DNA of 64,000 nt. Origin: Pterobdella sp. o SKG-2022 (Eukaryota > Annelida > Clitellata > Hirudinida > Piscicolidae). Position 1 is the stretch's first letter, and every line of letters begins with the position of its first letter. A program made the translations under genes and the position numbers. Shown here one piece after another: positions 1 to 19,151 of this stretch. A model generated the notes under the pieces. The model worked only from the letters and a program-made list of their open reading frames with translations. It was not told the origin of the DNA and did no database searches. The stretch is from assembly GCA_964035795.1 (NCBI GenBank), contig OZ038323.1, forward strand, positions 4,829,561 to 4,893,560, given 5' to 3'.

Positions 1-372
1 AATAGTAACGATGAGTAAATAATTATGTATGTATGTGATGCTAGCAATAAGTGCATCTTTGATGTCTTAATTACAATGATAATCATAGTGTTATTATTAT
101 GAAGCTTGATATTTGAAATAATGCTAACAGGTGAGTAATTATAATTTTTATTTTTGGACGATTAAAAAATATTTTAAGGCAATGAAAAGCCCAAAGCAGT
201 TTTACTACTGAAAAAGATTCTTCAATTCTGAAACTCAAAATTTGCCACTACAAGCATACTAATTTTTGTATTCTATCATACTTTGAAAACGCATGAACAG
301 CACATTATTGGAAAGTAAATGAAAGCAACATAATAAAAAGTCATCGATGTGTACCCTGATTATAATGTAAAC

Positions 373-2558
373 TTTATAACAACCTTCAGACAACTTGACT
401 GATTTCAAGCCATCTCCTAGTACTTTCATGGTTTTTACGCATGTCAAAATGTCGTCACTGGGGAAATTGGATGGATGTATGCTTGATAAAGTTAGTGTCA
501 TTTAATTGATAGGGTCCTTAATGTATAGAAATTTGGGAGTATTTTGTTGTATGAGAAGAGTTTGAATGGTTTTTATGGTGATTGAGTGATTACTGTGTTT
601 TGAGCAAAATATTCAATTTAAGATTCTTAAATGCTTCATTCAAATTGATGAATATATCTACAGTAATATTTTAAACTCTTAAAATCTTTAAATACAAAAC
701 TTCATGATTTTTTATGTTCTTCAAAATTAGGCAAATTTAGATACATTTACTGCTTTAAAAAAAATATCTCGATAAACTATATCTTTTCATAAATCATAAA
801 AAATTTATTAAAAATTAAATAAATACATGTGAATTGAATCTTAGGTTTTCAAGTAGTATTTGAATATATATGATACATAGATTTACACAAATTTTCAATA
901 ACTTCCCCAATGATTTATGATAATGTTGAATTTATGTAAAAATTTTTTTCATTGTATAACAAAAAATATGTCTAAAAATTTACTCATTTTGAAGGTGACA
1001 TTGATTTTGAAATAGTAAATGATAAGTGGAGAATTTTATTAAAAATAGAATTCAAATATCAGCATGAGATTGTAACAAATCAATAATAAGCTACATAGAT
1101 AATAATGAAAATAATTTATATAATGCCTAGACAAGCAATTTAGGCGCCATACTACTACACATCTCCCAGTAAGCATAATTAATCTTTTTTTTTATTCAAC
1201 GTTAAAATATTCATAAGTTCGTGATTCAATACAAAACTAACCAAGATTATTCAAGATTAATTTTTTTTATAGAACTGCTTTTCAACTAAAAAATTATATA
1301 AGCTCAAAATACACCAGCACTAAACTTAGGCAGTTTGCTGTTCTAAATCAACAAAAGCATCTCACAAACCAAATGAAAACGTTACTGAAAACCTATTGAT
1401 ACTTGCTACCATAATCTACTATCCTCCGGGTTGTGAAAAATCAGCAGTAAGTTTGAGGTAGTTCAACATCCTGTTTAAAACTTTAATTAAAAAAAATAGC
1501 AATAATAATATAAATTATTTTTTATTGATGAATAAAAATAGTTGAAATAATAACTTGGTGATGGCCTGTTTCTTGGGACCTCTGGATTTTAGCAATCTTC
1601 TCCTCAACTCATCTAGTTCCATTAAACCTAGATTTTTTATATGAATTCATATATATGAAATAATAGAAATATAATCAGTAAAAAACATTTTCATGTTATT
1701 CAACAGAAAGATGAAAAAGTAAACCACGAGATGATTTTATTTTTGCATTTTCAAATACTATTTTTAAAATCATTGTATTATGAACTTGAAAATAAATATG
1801 ATAATGAGCATGATGAACAACACCAAAGTGAAAATTAATTAAAAAATGGTGACCTCCAGTACGGGGGGTGGCTGCAATGCAAACTTCCATCAGTTGAACT
1901 CCCAACTCATAATAAAAATCTCCAACTCCCAGCAAAGAACACCAAAAACCTTTACTTGCTTGAAAATCATTGAAACATGTTAAAAAGTATATCCTATAAA
2001 AAAAAATAGATACTTTTAAATATAAAGAATATTAAATACTAAAAATGTCAAAAATAATGTATTGAATCAAAATGAGGGCATACAGGCTAGAGGGTCAACT
2101 CCTATGGCCGCACACATTTGTTGGAATTGAGACCTAAAAGAAGCATCTTTCTTTATATCTTCTTTATGACGTGTTGCAAATTCTTCTAGATTTACTTTAA
2201 ACTTTTCCATTTGTGTAGCCATCTTTGATAAAATATTTTACTAGATTAAGTTGTAAAAGGAAATGTAATGTTAATATTTTCCTTACTTCTGCTAACTGTT
2301 CTGACGCAAGTTCCGAACCTTTATCTTTAAACTTAGCCTTTAGTTGGTTAATTAAAAAAAATATACATCATAATAATCTTCTTTAGCCAAAGTAAATACT
2401 GCAAATTATTTGAACACTAAAGGTAATTTTATTAAGTACAAAGCTTTTCGTTGAAATATACATCACTATAGGTATAATTTTCAAATCCTGAAATAGACAA
2501 TAACCTGAACGACAGATCGGTTTTTGATGGCACCAACACCAGCCCCTCTTCGATGCAT
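373..2558 (-). CDS. SNF8: SNF8 / VPS22 (EAP30), ESCRT-II subunit, 3' end outside window
   Basis: ESCRT-II subunit that helps sort ubiquitinated membrane proteins into multivesicular bodies. Six exons fit in phase: 2505-2558 (starts MHRRGAGVGAIKNRS), 2287-2337, 2084-2222 (KFKVNLEEFATRHKEDIKK ... IGVDPLA), 1854-1958 (SKGFW then GVGDFYYELGVQ), 1555-1627 (LMELDELRRRLLKSRG) and about 373-457 (NDDILTCVKTMKVLGDG). The order and motifs match the EAP30 family, whose N-terminal helices precede two winged-helix domains. The start codon is the family's usual MHRRG start. The last exon seen reaches only the first winged helix; the second (roughly 75 residues) must lie left of the window. The intron between exons 5 and 6 is about 1.1 kb. 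The donor end of exon 6 is uncertain. Confidence 0.92.
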
Positions 2559-2993
2559 TATGTATTCCTTATTTCATTAATTTAACTAACTAGTTTTCAT
2601 TTAGATTTAAAAGGTAAAATTAACTTTTAAATATCGTAAAGCGCTGAATAAGTTTAGCCTTAAACGAGAACCTAGTTGCCTTTATTGCTTCAAAAATGTT
2701 AAAAAATGAACGATTAAAAGAAGTGGAGAATTTTTCTGAAATCACATATTTAAAGTTTCAGATCGGGCAAAAACTGGATGGCCGGGAACACGTAACCACA
2801 CGCAATTTAAAAAACTGACATGCAAAAAATGAATTTTAAAACTTGTAAATCCTGAAAAAATTACTCTCATCTATTTATTTTCCTAAAATTCAAAAGCAAT
2901 TTTGTTCTAATATCAATAAATTTTCAAACCAGAAAATTCACTCCGATTACATCATTAATTTAGTATTCCACAAACACCATCTTGATTAAATTC

Positions 2994-5985
2994 TCAAGGT
3001 TCAAACTCTAGAGCCAATCCAAACTTGTGACCTCCAGCTGATAATGATCTTCCTTCCAACAGTGTCGACAATGTGGCGGTGACACCTGTAACGAATCATT
3101 CAATAGTCAAATGATCTGGTTGCATTTCAATGCTATCATACCCAAGTCAAAAATATTTCATTAATGGAGATATTGAAATCAGAAATGAAACTCTACTGAC
3201 CAGGTCTAATCTTTTGTTGGTATGAGAGACCAACTCTGCATGAGTTATCAACCTTCACCTGCGGATTATTGGCCACAAATTAACTATCAATACGAATGAA
3301 AAAAACTCTGATAATTACATAACTAACAGTATAATCTACATAATGACATAAAATACATCACTGTCCAAAGCTGAAACTTGAAAAATAATTATTAGCATTA
3401 AACCATGATGTTGATTATAAAAAGTATGAAAATTTAAGCACCTTGAATGCAGTTTCATCGTCAACTGTATATTTGGCGCCAAAACCAAAAGCTGTTTCAC
3501 CACTGCCCGACAACCAACTGCCATTAATAGTAATTTATATTAGAAGAAGAATTAATCAACAAAAACAAAAAATTAACTACTTATAATCAGTCTCCAACTA
3601 CCAAAAAACATCATGAAAAAAATAACTCCCTTTATATTTATCAATCAGGAATACAATAACACGTTATATAATGATTAACAAAGAGTTTAAAAGGTGCCAA
3701 CCTCAAATGCACACCAGTCTCAAGGTCTTTGTAAACTTTCTGGTACACTGATCCTGCGTATTCCTGGCAGTTCTTTCTGTTTGTGATTTATAGTAAAAAA
3801 ATTTTAAAAAATGATTGAAATGTATTTTATATAAACTGTGATGTAATTGAAATATCAAGGTTTTATGTTAACTATTCAAAATTGATCAAAACTTCAATAA
3901 TACTGAAAACAAAAGCCAAAATTTGGATAATAAAAACGTGTTAAGGATTTAATTATAATTATATATACTGATTGGTCAGTTATAAAAAAAAATTGAACAA
4001 GCTTACAGTGATTTTCAATTTTTTTTATGAAAAATATTAGTGAGTCATATTTTGAAAAATAGATAGGACTTTTAGAGACATCATGAGTATCTTGTATTTA
4101 ATAATTTTTGTTTTTATTCTTCAAAAAATAGATATTTTGAAAACTAGCTATAAAAATTCAAGGTTCGTTAACACTAAAAACAAGGATTATAATTTTATAC
4201 ACATGAACTGAAAGAACATGGTTTAAATTATTGGAGCATGCTTCCATGACTTAAAAAATGGAGTGTAGAGAAAATATAGAGAAACAAATCACATCAATGA
4301 TCTAACATATCCAATACATAAATAAAACTAAATAACAACTCCTTTTGAGATAATCTCATCATCACTATAAAATTCAACACAAAATTCTCATTCCAATGAT
4401 GTATGATAATCTTACTAATGACCAAAAATCACAACCAATCCTACACAGAATAAGCCCATGACATTTTAAAAAATATACAACTATCTTCCAACAACACCTC
4501 AGGTATCCACTCAAACATAACAAAACCAATGAAGCAAATAGCACACGTAAAAACAACCCATAAACATGATGATGATGTGCAAAGCAACCAATCACAGACA
4601 GCAAGCAGATAACACACAAACTCAACTGACCAGCCCCTAACCCCCACTCACACTCCAATGTGGATCTCTAAGTCATCTTTTTTGTATCCCAAAGCCACGT
4701 TGCTGCAAGAGAGGATATCTTTGACTGATTTGAGAGAGTCAGATCCCACTCGGAAACCTCCTAAAAAGCCTTTGTCTCTGTGGGTTTTGATTGGTAGAGT
4801 GGATGGTTTGATAGACCAATAAAAAATGCTATTATATAATTTAGCAAAAGAAAAAAAAAAGATTTTGAGTTTTATAAAAAAAAATACTAGATTAAACTTA
4901 CAAAATATTATAAAATTACAAATTATAATAAGACCAAAAATAGAAACAGATAAGTTGATCAATAGATAAAAATTATTATCTGTTAATACACATAAGAAAA
5001 CAGAAAAAGATATTTAATCAAGTCAACATCACTATGACAAAGATAGCCAAATATCAGAACAATAGAGAAAAAAATAATTGCCAACATATTTCTGAGTCAC
5101 ATTTAATATTATACAAAGTTCATCAAGCAATCAACAGACCCGAAGACAATGCCAGCAAGAACTTTGTTGTTGAACAAGTCATAATCCACAGTGGAGTGAA
5201 CAAAGTCATTCTTGTATGCTGTGCTCAATGCTCCTGATTTTTTGCTAGCAATTGAAGATTTTCATTAGAAATAAAATATTCTATTGAGGATATTTTTTCT
5301 TTTGAAACATAAAATGTAAAAAATTACAAAGTTTAAAAAGATTCAAGTCGAAGAAAATCTAAAATGAAATGGCTAAACTGCATCTAACCCATTGCAAACA
5401 TTGAACTTGCTGTTCAGTCCCACTTTGAGGCCTTGCAATAGTTTGTCTTCTACTGTGATGTCAAATGCAAGATTGTTGTCTGTGGCCCAGACCTCCTTTA
5501 TGGTGGCTCCTGAAGTCAAAGTTGTTGTTGAGGTTGAAACTTTAGTTTTCAACATATTACTTTATGACAATTGATTTATTATGAATAAAACTGTTCTTTT
5601 GTATCATGATTTTTAGTATTAGATTTTTTTCAAAATTAAGTTGAATTTTTTTGATGTTTCATTGAGAATTATGAATTTTTTATGGTATTTTAAATAATTG
5701 TTGTTGAAGATGTATCCAAGTGCTCACCATACTCCTTCCATTTGTACTTGGACTCAAGGTTTCCAAAAAAAACCCCAGTATCATGAGAGGTTTGTGCTGC
5801 TGTGTTGAATTCTATGTTTTGAGAGGTCTTGGTCTTCAAATCAAGTTTGCAGAGTCCAATATCTTAAAAAAAATCAAAGAAATAAAATATTTATAGCTTA
5901 TTTTGTTTAATATCAACTAACGAAAGCCTTTGGAGAATATGTCTCTTGCATTTTTGCCAAGGTCATTGAATGATGGTGGAGCCAT
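2994..5985 (-). CDS. VDAC: VDAC, mitochondrial outer-membrane porin
   Basis: Voltage-dependent anion channel, the beta-barrel pore for metabolites and ions in the mitochondrial outer membrane. Nine exons join in phase: 5922-5985, 5728-5862, 5389-5509, 5140-5244, 4652-4777, 3702-3776, 3442-3517, 3201-3258, 2994-3085. They give 852 nt, 283 residues, the normal animal VDAC length. The N-terminal helix (MAPPSFNDLGKNARDIFSKG), the ITVEDKLLQGLK strand, GFGAKYTVDDETAFK plus VKVDNS (the eukaryotic porin signature, about 225-245) and the C-terminal SAGGHKFGLALEFEP are all visible. The start is the only ATG before the conserved helix. The gene lies head-to-head with TMEM184 about 0.9 kb away and in tandem with SNF8. 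Which vertebrate paralogue it matches best cannot be told; an invertebrate usually has one or few. Confidence 0.96.
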
Positions 5986-6908
5986 TGTGGATTTGCTGTA
6001 TATGTAAACATTTAAATGAGATTTTCACTATCGAACTGTATTTTAAATGGCTTTTTATCAGTGATTTAATATTATTAAAATCCTCATGCCAATATCGAAA
6101 CAGATTTTATAATTTAACGTTTACTTAAATAAATAAATAAAATTTTAAATAAAAACTTGGTGGATTATTATACAATTGTAGTTTTTGTGCTTAGCGAAAT
6201 AATTTATCATTAAGATAGAATCTTGTGACATGAACAATGAACAAAAAAAGTATTAAAATAATTTTTACTCAAAAATATTCAGCAACAAATTCGACGAGCC
6301 GAAGTACAAACACGAGATGTGTAAAGCAACAACAAGGTCACTTGGATAGTACTAAAACACAAACTTTATAATCATAAATTGGCTTAGTGTATATTTATAA
6401 CTGAACTTAATGTTAAAACTAATGTTTAAACGTTTATTTGAAATTTCATTTTTCTCATTTCATTTAAAGCAACTTTCTTAATATAGGTGAAACTTTGATG
6501 ATAGAAAAAAATTATTGAAAACTATTTCATAAAAAAGTTTCAAAAATAATTAATATTATTGAAAGTCCAAAAATACAGGTAAGCGGGTGATGTGATCATT
6601 CGTTAGTAACCACACACCTAACTAATGTTGCAGCCATTTAACAACTTTAAACAATGTGGAAGTACAAATTTAACTTGAATTACTGTTAAAAGTAGCAAGT
6701 TTGCTTATTTTTTGTTGACATTATTATTTTTAAAAGTACTGAAATTATAACGAAATAAACGCCTTTAACCCCGTTAAAAACTCCAATCTTTACTTCATTG
6801 TTGTATTTAAAAACTTGAAACTGATAATAAGTGATAAATAAAACAATATTATTTATTCGAGAAGTGTTTGTTTTACTTGCAAGTATTACGCCATATTGGA
6901 TCACAACC
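5986..6908. promoter_or_regulatory. head-to-head intergenic region VDAC / TMEM184
   Basis: About 0.9 kb between the start codons of two divergent genes, so it should hold both promoters. I see no TATA box at a convincing distance from either start and no repeat. A 156-codon minus-strand frame at 6686-7156 is antisense to TMEM184 exon 1 and is not a gene. Confidence 0.5.
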
Positions 6909-13249
<6,341 letters not shown>

Positions 13250-13552
13250 GTTGTATTAGTTTTGTTTTAGGTATTTTCAAGTGATGTTTCTTTCATAAAT
13301 ACACCATTATTTTTATTCTTTTTTGAACTTAAAATTTTTTTTTTTATATTGATATTTTTATACTGAAATATTTCAGCTTTTTTGAAAATCTTTTATGCTT
13401 CAAGCTGCTAATTGAAATAGAGTTTAATTTTGACATTAATTTCACCAACTAAAATATGTTTTGCAAGCTAAGCATACCAACAACACTTGAACAATTTCAT
13501 CAATAAATGCTTGCAATATTACAAAATGAATGAAATCATTTTTTTCAGTTTC

Positions 13553-13558
13553 AATAAA
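13553..13558 (+). other. candidate polyA signal of TMEM184
   Basis: AATAAA about 300 nt after the TMEM184 stop; another copy is at 13502-13507. In such AT-rich DNA the motif is weak evidence alone. Confidence 0.35.
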
Positions 13559-14452
13559 GGCTTAATTTCAAGCTCGAATGCTTTGACGCTTATTTATTAT
13601 TTATAAACTTTGTAAGCATGATCATTCAAAAAGAAACAGAATATTCATAAATATCAATCAAAAAGCCAGAAGTAACATTTTAAAATACGACAGTGGGTCA
13701 TGAAATTTGAAAGACTGTTGACGGCTTGGATTCGCTAAAAATTGCAAAATAAAGACTTTTATCAGTATTTTTATTTATTCGAAAATTTGAAACATATCAA
13801 AAACTTGGATGAAATTAAATGCATTAATCTCTTCAAAATGTTGACTATTTGTGGCAGTCTTAAGTTTTATAATTTTTAAATATGGAAGAACTTTTAAGGT
13901 CTTCAACTTGTTTATGTGGTTTTAGTTTCGTTAGTTTTGCCATGTGAGGCCGTGAATAAATGGAGTTAGTTCAATATAAATTATATATATATCTATATAT
14001 ATATATAGATTGATGTTTTAGGGGCCAAAGAAGAATAAATATTTAAAAATAATTTAATTCATAATGACTTATTTTTCGACATTATTGAATGTTTTTAACA
14101 GAGGTGGTAGAATTTTTTATAGAAAGTTGATTTTTTATTGAACCCGATAGGTATCTAACTGAGCTGATCAAGTTTATCGATTGATTTTACATAAGATTGT
14201 CATATTCGTTAAATTAAAATTATTTTAAACTGAATAATTTTGATGAAGTTTTTTTCAAATGATAATCTATTCTAATAAGTTTTTTAATCGAATGATGAGA
14301 GTAATATAACTCGCTTAGTTTCCTCGAATCGATGCCCGAAGAGCAGTGTCGCTATATAATAAATATTATTGAATGATATTAAATTTTAAAATGTGTTCAA
14401 ATATGTTTCCCGTTGTGTTATCTTGTACGTTCAAACGTGCGTGTGAATAGAG
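13559..14452. other. intergenic, AT-rich
   Basis: No gene seen. An imperfect (TA)n palindrome lies at about 13978-14012. Confidence 0.5.
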
Positions 14453-14460
14453 TATAAAAA
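14453..14460 (+). promoter_or_regulatory. TATA box of the small secreted-protein gene
   Basis: TATAAAAA 38 nt upstream of the ATG at 14498, leaving room for a very short 5' leader. The G-run at 14473-14480 lies between them. Confidence 0.55.
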
Positions 14461-14497
14461 GAGCACGACAGAGGGGGGGGAGGTAATATTCGCAAAA

Positions 14498-15537
14498 ATG
14501 ATCCTCTTCCTTATTTCCGCACTGGTCCTCCCTTCTGTTTTGGGTAAGATTGGTTTATTCTTAATACCATTTGGAATTAATTTATAATAATATTTCCCTC
14601 AAAGCAATTGACTGTGGTACTAGTCAAATGTTGAAACTGGATGTTTCAACTAGCGGTTTATTAGACAAGTTAGTGGTGGCATATTCTTCAGACACTGCCA
14701 CACCAAACTTTGTCAGCACTCCAGGGGTGCATAAGATGTTCAATTATGTGAGTGCTTATTTATAACTTCTTTCAACATTGGTTAAGTCAAGATTTTAACA
14801 ATTTATATTTTTTTCGAATATTAGAAATATGTGTAATAAAATTTGAATAAAATAAAACTTCTTAAACAGTTGAACCAAGACTATTTAGAGTTTGATTCGA
14901 ACAATGGCTTCCCTCTGCCTGGTCTTGTCAAGTTTACCGTCCCTGTAAACTTTTCAACGTTATTTCTATAATATATATATATATATATATTATTTTTCAA
15001 AATGTATCCCTTTAAAAAAAAAAGGTATAATTTATCAAATGTACTTACGTGGTAATATGTCAATTTAGCAGATTCCACCTTATTTTTTTATTTAATATTT
15101 ATGATTTTAATATCAAAAACTAGCTTTTTTATGAAAACTTTGAAAATTTTTTTTAGGAAACTACTTGCAAAAACCTAAGAATTAAGAACTTGCATGCTGT
15201 GACTCCTAGCTGACGTTACATTTCCCGCAGCTGCCAAAACTTGGAGAAGTGATCAGGTTTTTGTTTATTGAGTTATTTTTAATTTTCACGTTTTATCAAA
15301 TAAATATTCAACACAAACATAATCTCTTACTTCATCTGCCACCAATCTTCATGACACAATCGAAACCAAATCCCTCAGATTTCACAAGTTTTTACTGTAT
15401 TTTATGGCATGGACTTAGCTGTGAACGTGTTCACCATAAACTTAAAGCGAAATGAAACTTGGGTACATCCCACTGTTCCTAAACCAGCCCAATTTGGCGT
15501 GGCTTCCACCTCTATCATCCTCTGTTGCTACCCTTGA
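14498..15537 (+). CDS. small secreted protein, family not recognised
   Basis: Exon 1 (14498-14543) encodes a hydrophobic signal peptide, MILFLISALVLPSVLG. Exon 2 (14605-14747) starts AIDCGTSQMLKLDVS and exon 3 is 14870-14944. After that two models fit. Exon 4 read to its first stop (15157-15213) gives 106 aa. Alternatively a donor at 15199 joins 15157-15198 to 15231-15248 and 15379-15537, all phase 0, giving 160 aa ending SIILCCYP. The second keeps a clearly coding-like final exon (FYGMDLAVNVFTINLKRNE) and is preferred. Length and the leading DCG recall ML-domain (NPC2-like) lipid-binding proteins, but I cannot align the rest and do not claim it. The TATA box and signal peptide suggest a regulated secreted product. 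Confidence 0.6.
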
Positions 15538-16922
15538 AATCACAGAAAAGTGCAAGATCATTTCATTAAACTTGCTCACATAAAATGCGGTGGTTGTTTT
15601 TATCTGATTACCTCTTGAATTTAAAGTAAAAAATGACTTTTTTTGTTATTATTCAAAATTCAATTTTCTTGAAATTTCAAGAAAACTTTCATCCTTTTCT
15701 TTAGGTCAATAAGCTGTTTCATCATCGATCAAGTCAAAATTTTGTTTTTGCTCGTGAGACGCTTTTCAACGTTTAGCAAAGTCCTATATAAATTAAACTA
15801 GTATTCACTCAAACTTATCAATGAGATTTCGAGTAGTTTCGTTCAAATTGAACAAAAAGTAACTAAAGGTTCAACTCGTTGTTTGTTATCGATTTATTAA
15901 GAAACAATATAAACTTTTAAAATTTGATTTTTCTAAAAACAGTAAACAACATAAAATTTTAAAAAATTTATCAAAAAAAAAATTTCGTTGAATGTACATT
16001 TTGAACAAGAAGTTTGAATAAAAAAACGAAATTTTTAACATAAATTGCATGCTTTGATGATTGCTGTATGCTGTCAATCTGGCAGAATAAACTTGGAAAA
16101 AAATTAGGCAAAAAAACTTCTATACACAATTTTTAAAATGATACAAACATACGTTTAAGAAAATTTTATAAAATTAATTGAAATTATGAAAAGTCGCATT
16201 TTCTTCTATTAAAAGAAGCTTACAGAAGGTTCCTTTAATGTAGAAAAAAATAAAAATTTCGTGGCTTTAAACTCTTTTATAGCTATTTATAAAATAAATT
16301 GATTCAAGTATTGACCTGAGGGAAATATTTTTAATATACTCGATTGTGTTTCTACATTTCCTTTGACTTCTTTTTCAAAACGAAGAAGCTATCTGTTATA
16401 ACGAACCTGGAGTATTTTAATTTAATATCAAATTTAAAGCTGAAAGTTATCATCATCATTATCATTTAGTGCCTTATTTTTTTGGCCTAAAAACTCCTGA
16501 ACCACAAACTTATTCTTAATTTTATTGTATCTACAGTCCCATCTTAATGAGATTATATGAGTGAGATTTAAACGGTATGTTATGGTACAATGAATTTGAC
16601 TTATGAAGAAGTTGATAAAAATTTTTGATTTGTGAAACCTTAACAGAGTAGTGAGGTTGTGGGAAATTCAAGTTTAAAACACAAAAGATATCTTTGAACA
16701 GTACATGTTTTACTTATGATATTTATTCTAAGTTAAACATTCAAAATTATCAATATAAAATAAATTACAGCATTAAATGAAAATATTAATTAATTTATAT
16801 TTTTTTTAACTTTTCAGCGACATCTTATGAATTTTTATATAGTGATGATCTAAAAAACATTAATTTGAAGAATTTTAATACTTTAATTGAAACTTGAGCT
16901 ATAATTTCCCGTAAGTATAACC
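15538..16922. other. intergenic between two convergent genes
   Basis: About 1.4 kb of AT-rich sequence between the 3' ends of the secreted-protein gene and PGAP3. I see no coding exon or recognisable repeat. Confidence 0.5.
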
Positions 16923-19151
16923 TCACCATAAAACACACAAAAAGAACCTGTAAAAGAAAAGAGGAATTGGGGAGGTGCCCAGATGCCACAGGGAGTGAGC
17001 ATCAACCAGGTTGTAGATGGGTGGAAAGTCCCACACTTCCAGTGCCATCAACATCGTTGTTGCCACTATGCAGCAGGTTGCCTGGTACAAGTGAGGCATT
17101 TTTTTTCTGTCTTTAATCCACCAAAGTACCCATCCTATTAAATTTGACAACCCTGTGATGGTGGGAGATTCGATGGTTTGCCTTTTTATTATATGACAAT
17201 TTCAGTGAATTTGAAAACTGAAACTAATTTTAATACGTTTAGAAAGTATTTTTGTATGTTTAACTTTCACTTGGGTGCAAATAATAGCATTTAATTCACA
17301 AGGATGTGACTCTAAAGCAAGTCTGCCTTTAAAGAGATGAAGAAAAAATGATAATGAAATCTTAAAACTGATACAAACCAAAAAAAATGTTGACTTTCAT
17401 ATTGAAACCATAATCAAACTTGACCATTGCCATGTAGTAACAGTGCCATGTGAAATAACTCAAGAGCAAATAGGCCAGAAGTACATGCAATCGATGCTTT
17501 GTATAAGTTATCCTGATGAATAATATTTCAAATATTCATTGCAAATCATAAATTTAGTCAATTTATTTATTTATATGTTCAGCTTATACAATTTGATCAT
17601 TATCAACATCATTATTATACATCCGTTTCCGTGCTAGCATGCAAACATAATTTTAAATTAATAAAAGCTTGCCTTGAGATGAAAATGAGGAACGATAACA
17701 GAACTAGGTATAAGGCACAGAAATAATCCATCATCTATGGGGAATGATGTGCATCATTAGGGTTTCCATTGAGGCAATTGAACATTATCATAGTAGAAGA
17801 TATCAATAAAACCTATTAAAAACCTTTAATTTAAGTGTTTTTAAAATTATCTTCTAGAACAATTTAGTTGAAAATTTTATTAATTTAATGTTTATTAAAA
17901 ATTCAAATTAAGATGAGCAAGATTTGAGCATTTTGATTAAAACAATTTCAAATTATGCCATATATAAGTGGTCTAGAAGCTGTCTAGTATTGTATTGTAT
18001 AAGACATAAACGATGAATAGGATCAATCACTTCAATAATATTGAGTAAATTAAAAAATATATGGTTTATCTTTTATTAATCGTTTAATAGAAAATATGAA
18101 AAAAAGTTATTTAAAACAAACAAATACAAAACATGAGTTTTAGAATGAAAACTTCAATAAAAAAAAACAAGCTGTTTCTAAAAAACATGAGTGTTTTTAA
18201 TTGATGAATATATAAAACAAAACATTAAAGTGGAATGCCTGAACCTCAGTAAAAGGAGTGTCCCTGGCATGGAAAACAGCTGACCAAAACCAAGTATTTA
18301 TTGATGATATGCTCAAAAACTTCCATCGCTTATGACCAATCGGTGATAAGGGTAGCTGGTGAAAAAGTTTGAATTATGATGATTTGAATGAGTGGTTAAA
18401 AAAGATGAATTTATTTATAAATTTAATTGACAAAGGTTGTAGAGGTTTGATAAAATAATTGTCTACAAATTATAAAATGAAATTTTCAATTTTATTATAA
18501 TTCATAAAAATATATAACTTATTTTTTGAATTAAATTTTGTATTACATGGGTGATATAAATTATATATTGAGATTTATATAGAAACTGAGTTATACATAA
18601 CCTCCTTATGTAATATATGAAAACCATATAGGTGGCTAAGTAGGTTGAGTATGGAAGCTATTACTGATACAATTTCCTGCATTCCTAATACTCTTACAAA
18701 TGGCCACTGGTATTCAAATTTATTTATGTTTCAAGTCTCATAAAGATTTCTATAGAGGAGTAGCTTGATGGAATTTATTTTTCAAAATTAGCTTACTTTT
18801 CCGTAAAATTTAACGTTCATTTTATTTCTTTTGTAGTATGCATCAGCTTGCCACATGCACTCGTAAGCACACTCATTCTTGCAACTCCATCTTGTCAACC
18901 ATAAAATTAGATCTTGCCGTTTCAAAAATAAGTCTTAAAAAATGAAATTGTTATGATTTTTTGAATATTCATTAAATTCTTTAAAAATGAAAATGTATAA
19001 ATAGAAAACCTTCATTCGTGCAGTTGGCCATATAGCACTTAGGCATGCAATCAGTGAATGGAAGATAGGAATCACCTATAGATGCTTTTGTACTTATGCA
19101 ACAAATGGAAAAAATAACTAAAAAAAATGTGGTTTCATTTTCTAAATGCAT
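16923..19151 (-). CDS. PGAP3: PGAP3 (PER1), GPI-specific phospholipase A2-like protein
   Basis: Golgi multipass protein of the CREST superfamily that removes the sn-2 unsaturated fatty acid from GPI anchors during lipid remodelling. Exons in phase: 19010-19151, 18797-18912, 18602-18706, 18245-18355, 17673-17734, 17379-17512, 16923-17152; 900 nt, 299 aa (human 320). Visible: N-terminal hydrophobic signal segment, cysteine-rich lumenal part (CMPKCYMANC; WSCKNECAYECMW), WPF after FYGK, INTWFWSAVFHARDTPFTE, MMDYFCALYL, FDYGFN, and the C-terminal EVWDFPPIYNLVDAHSLWH. The histidines in VFHARD and DAHSLWH and the aspartate in MDYF are the conserved CREST metal-site residues. The intron 17513-17672 uses a GC donor (TCAAG/GCAAGC), the only choice that keeps frame with the next exon. 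Confidence 0.93.

Noticed and set aside
1390..1480. Short minus-strand frame as a further SNF8 exon
   Set aside because: Does not match the winged helix and its stop breaks the frame; the 373-457 exon matches and is in phase.
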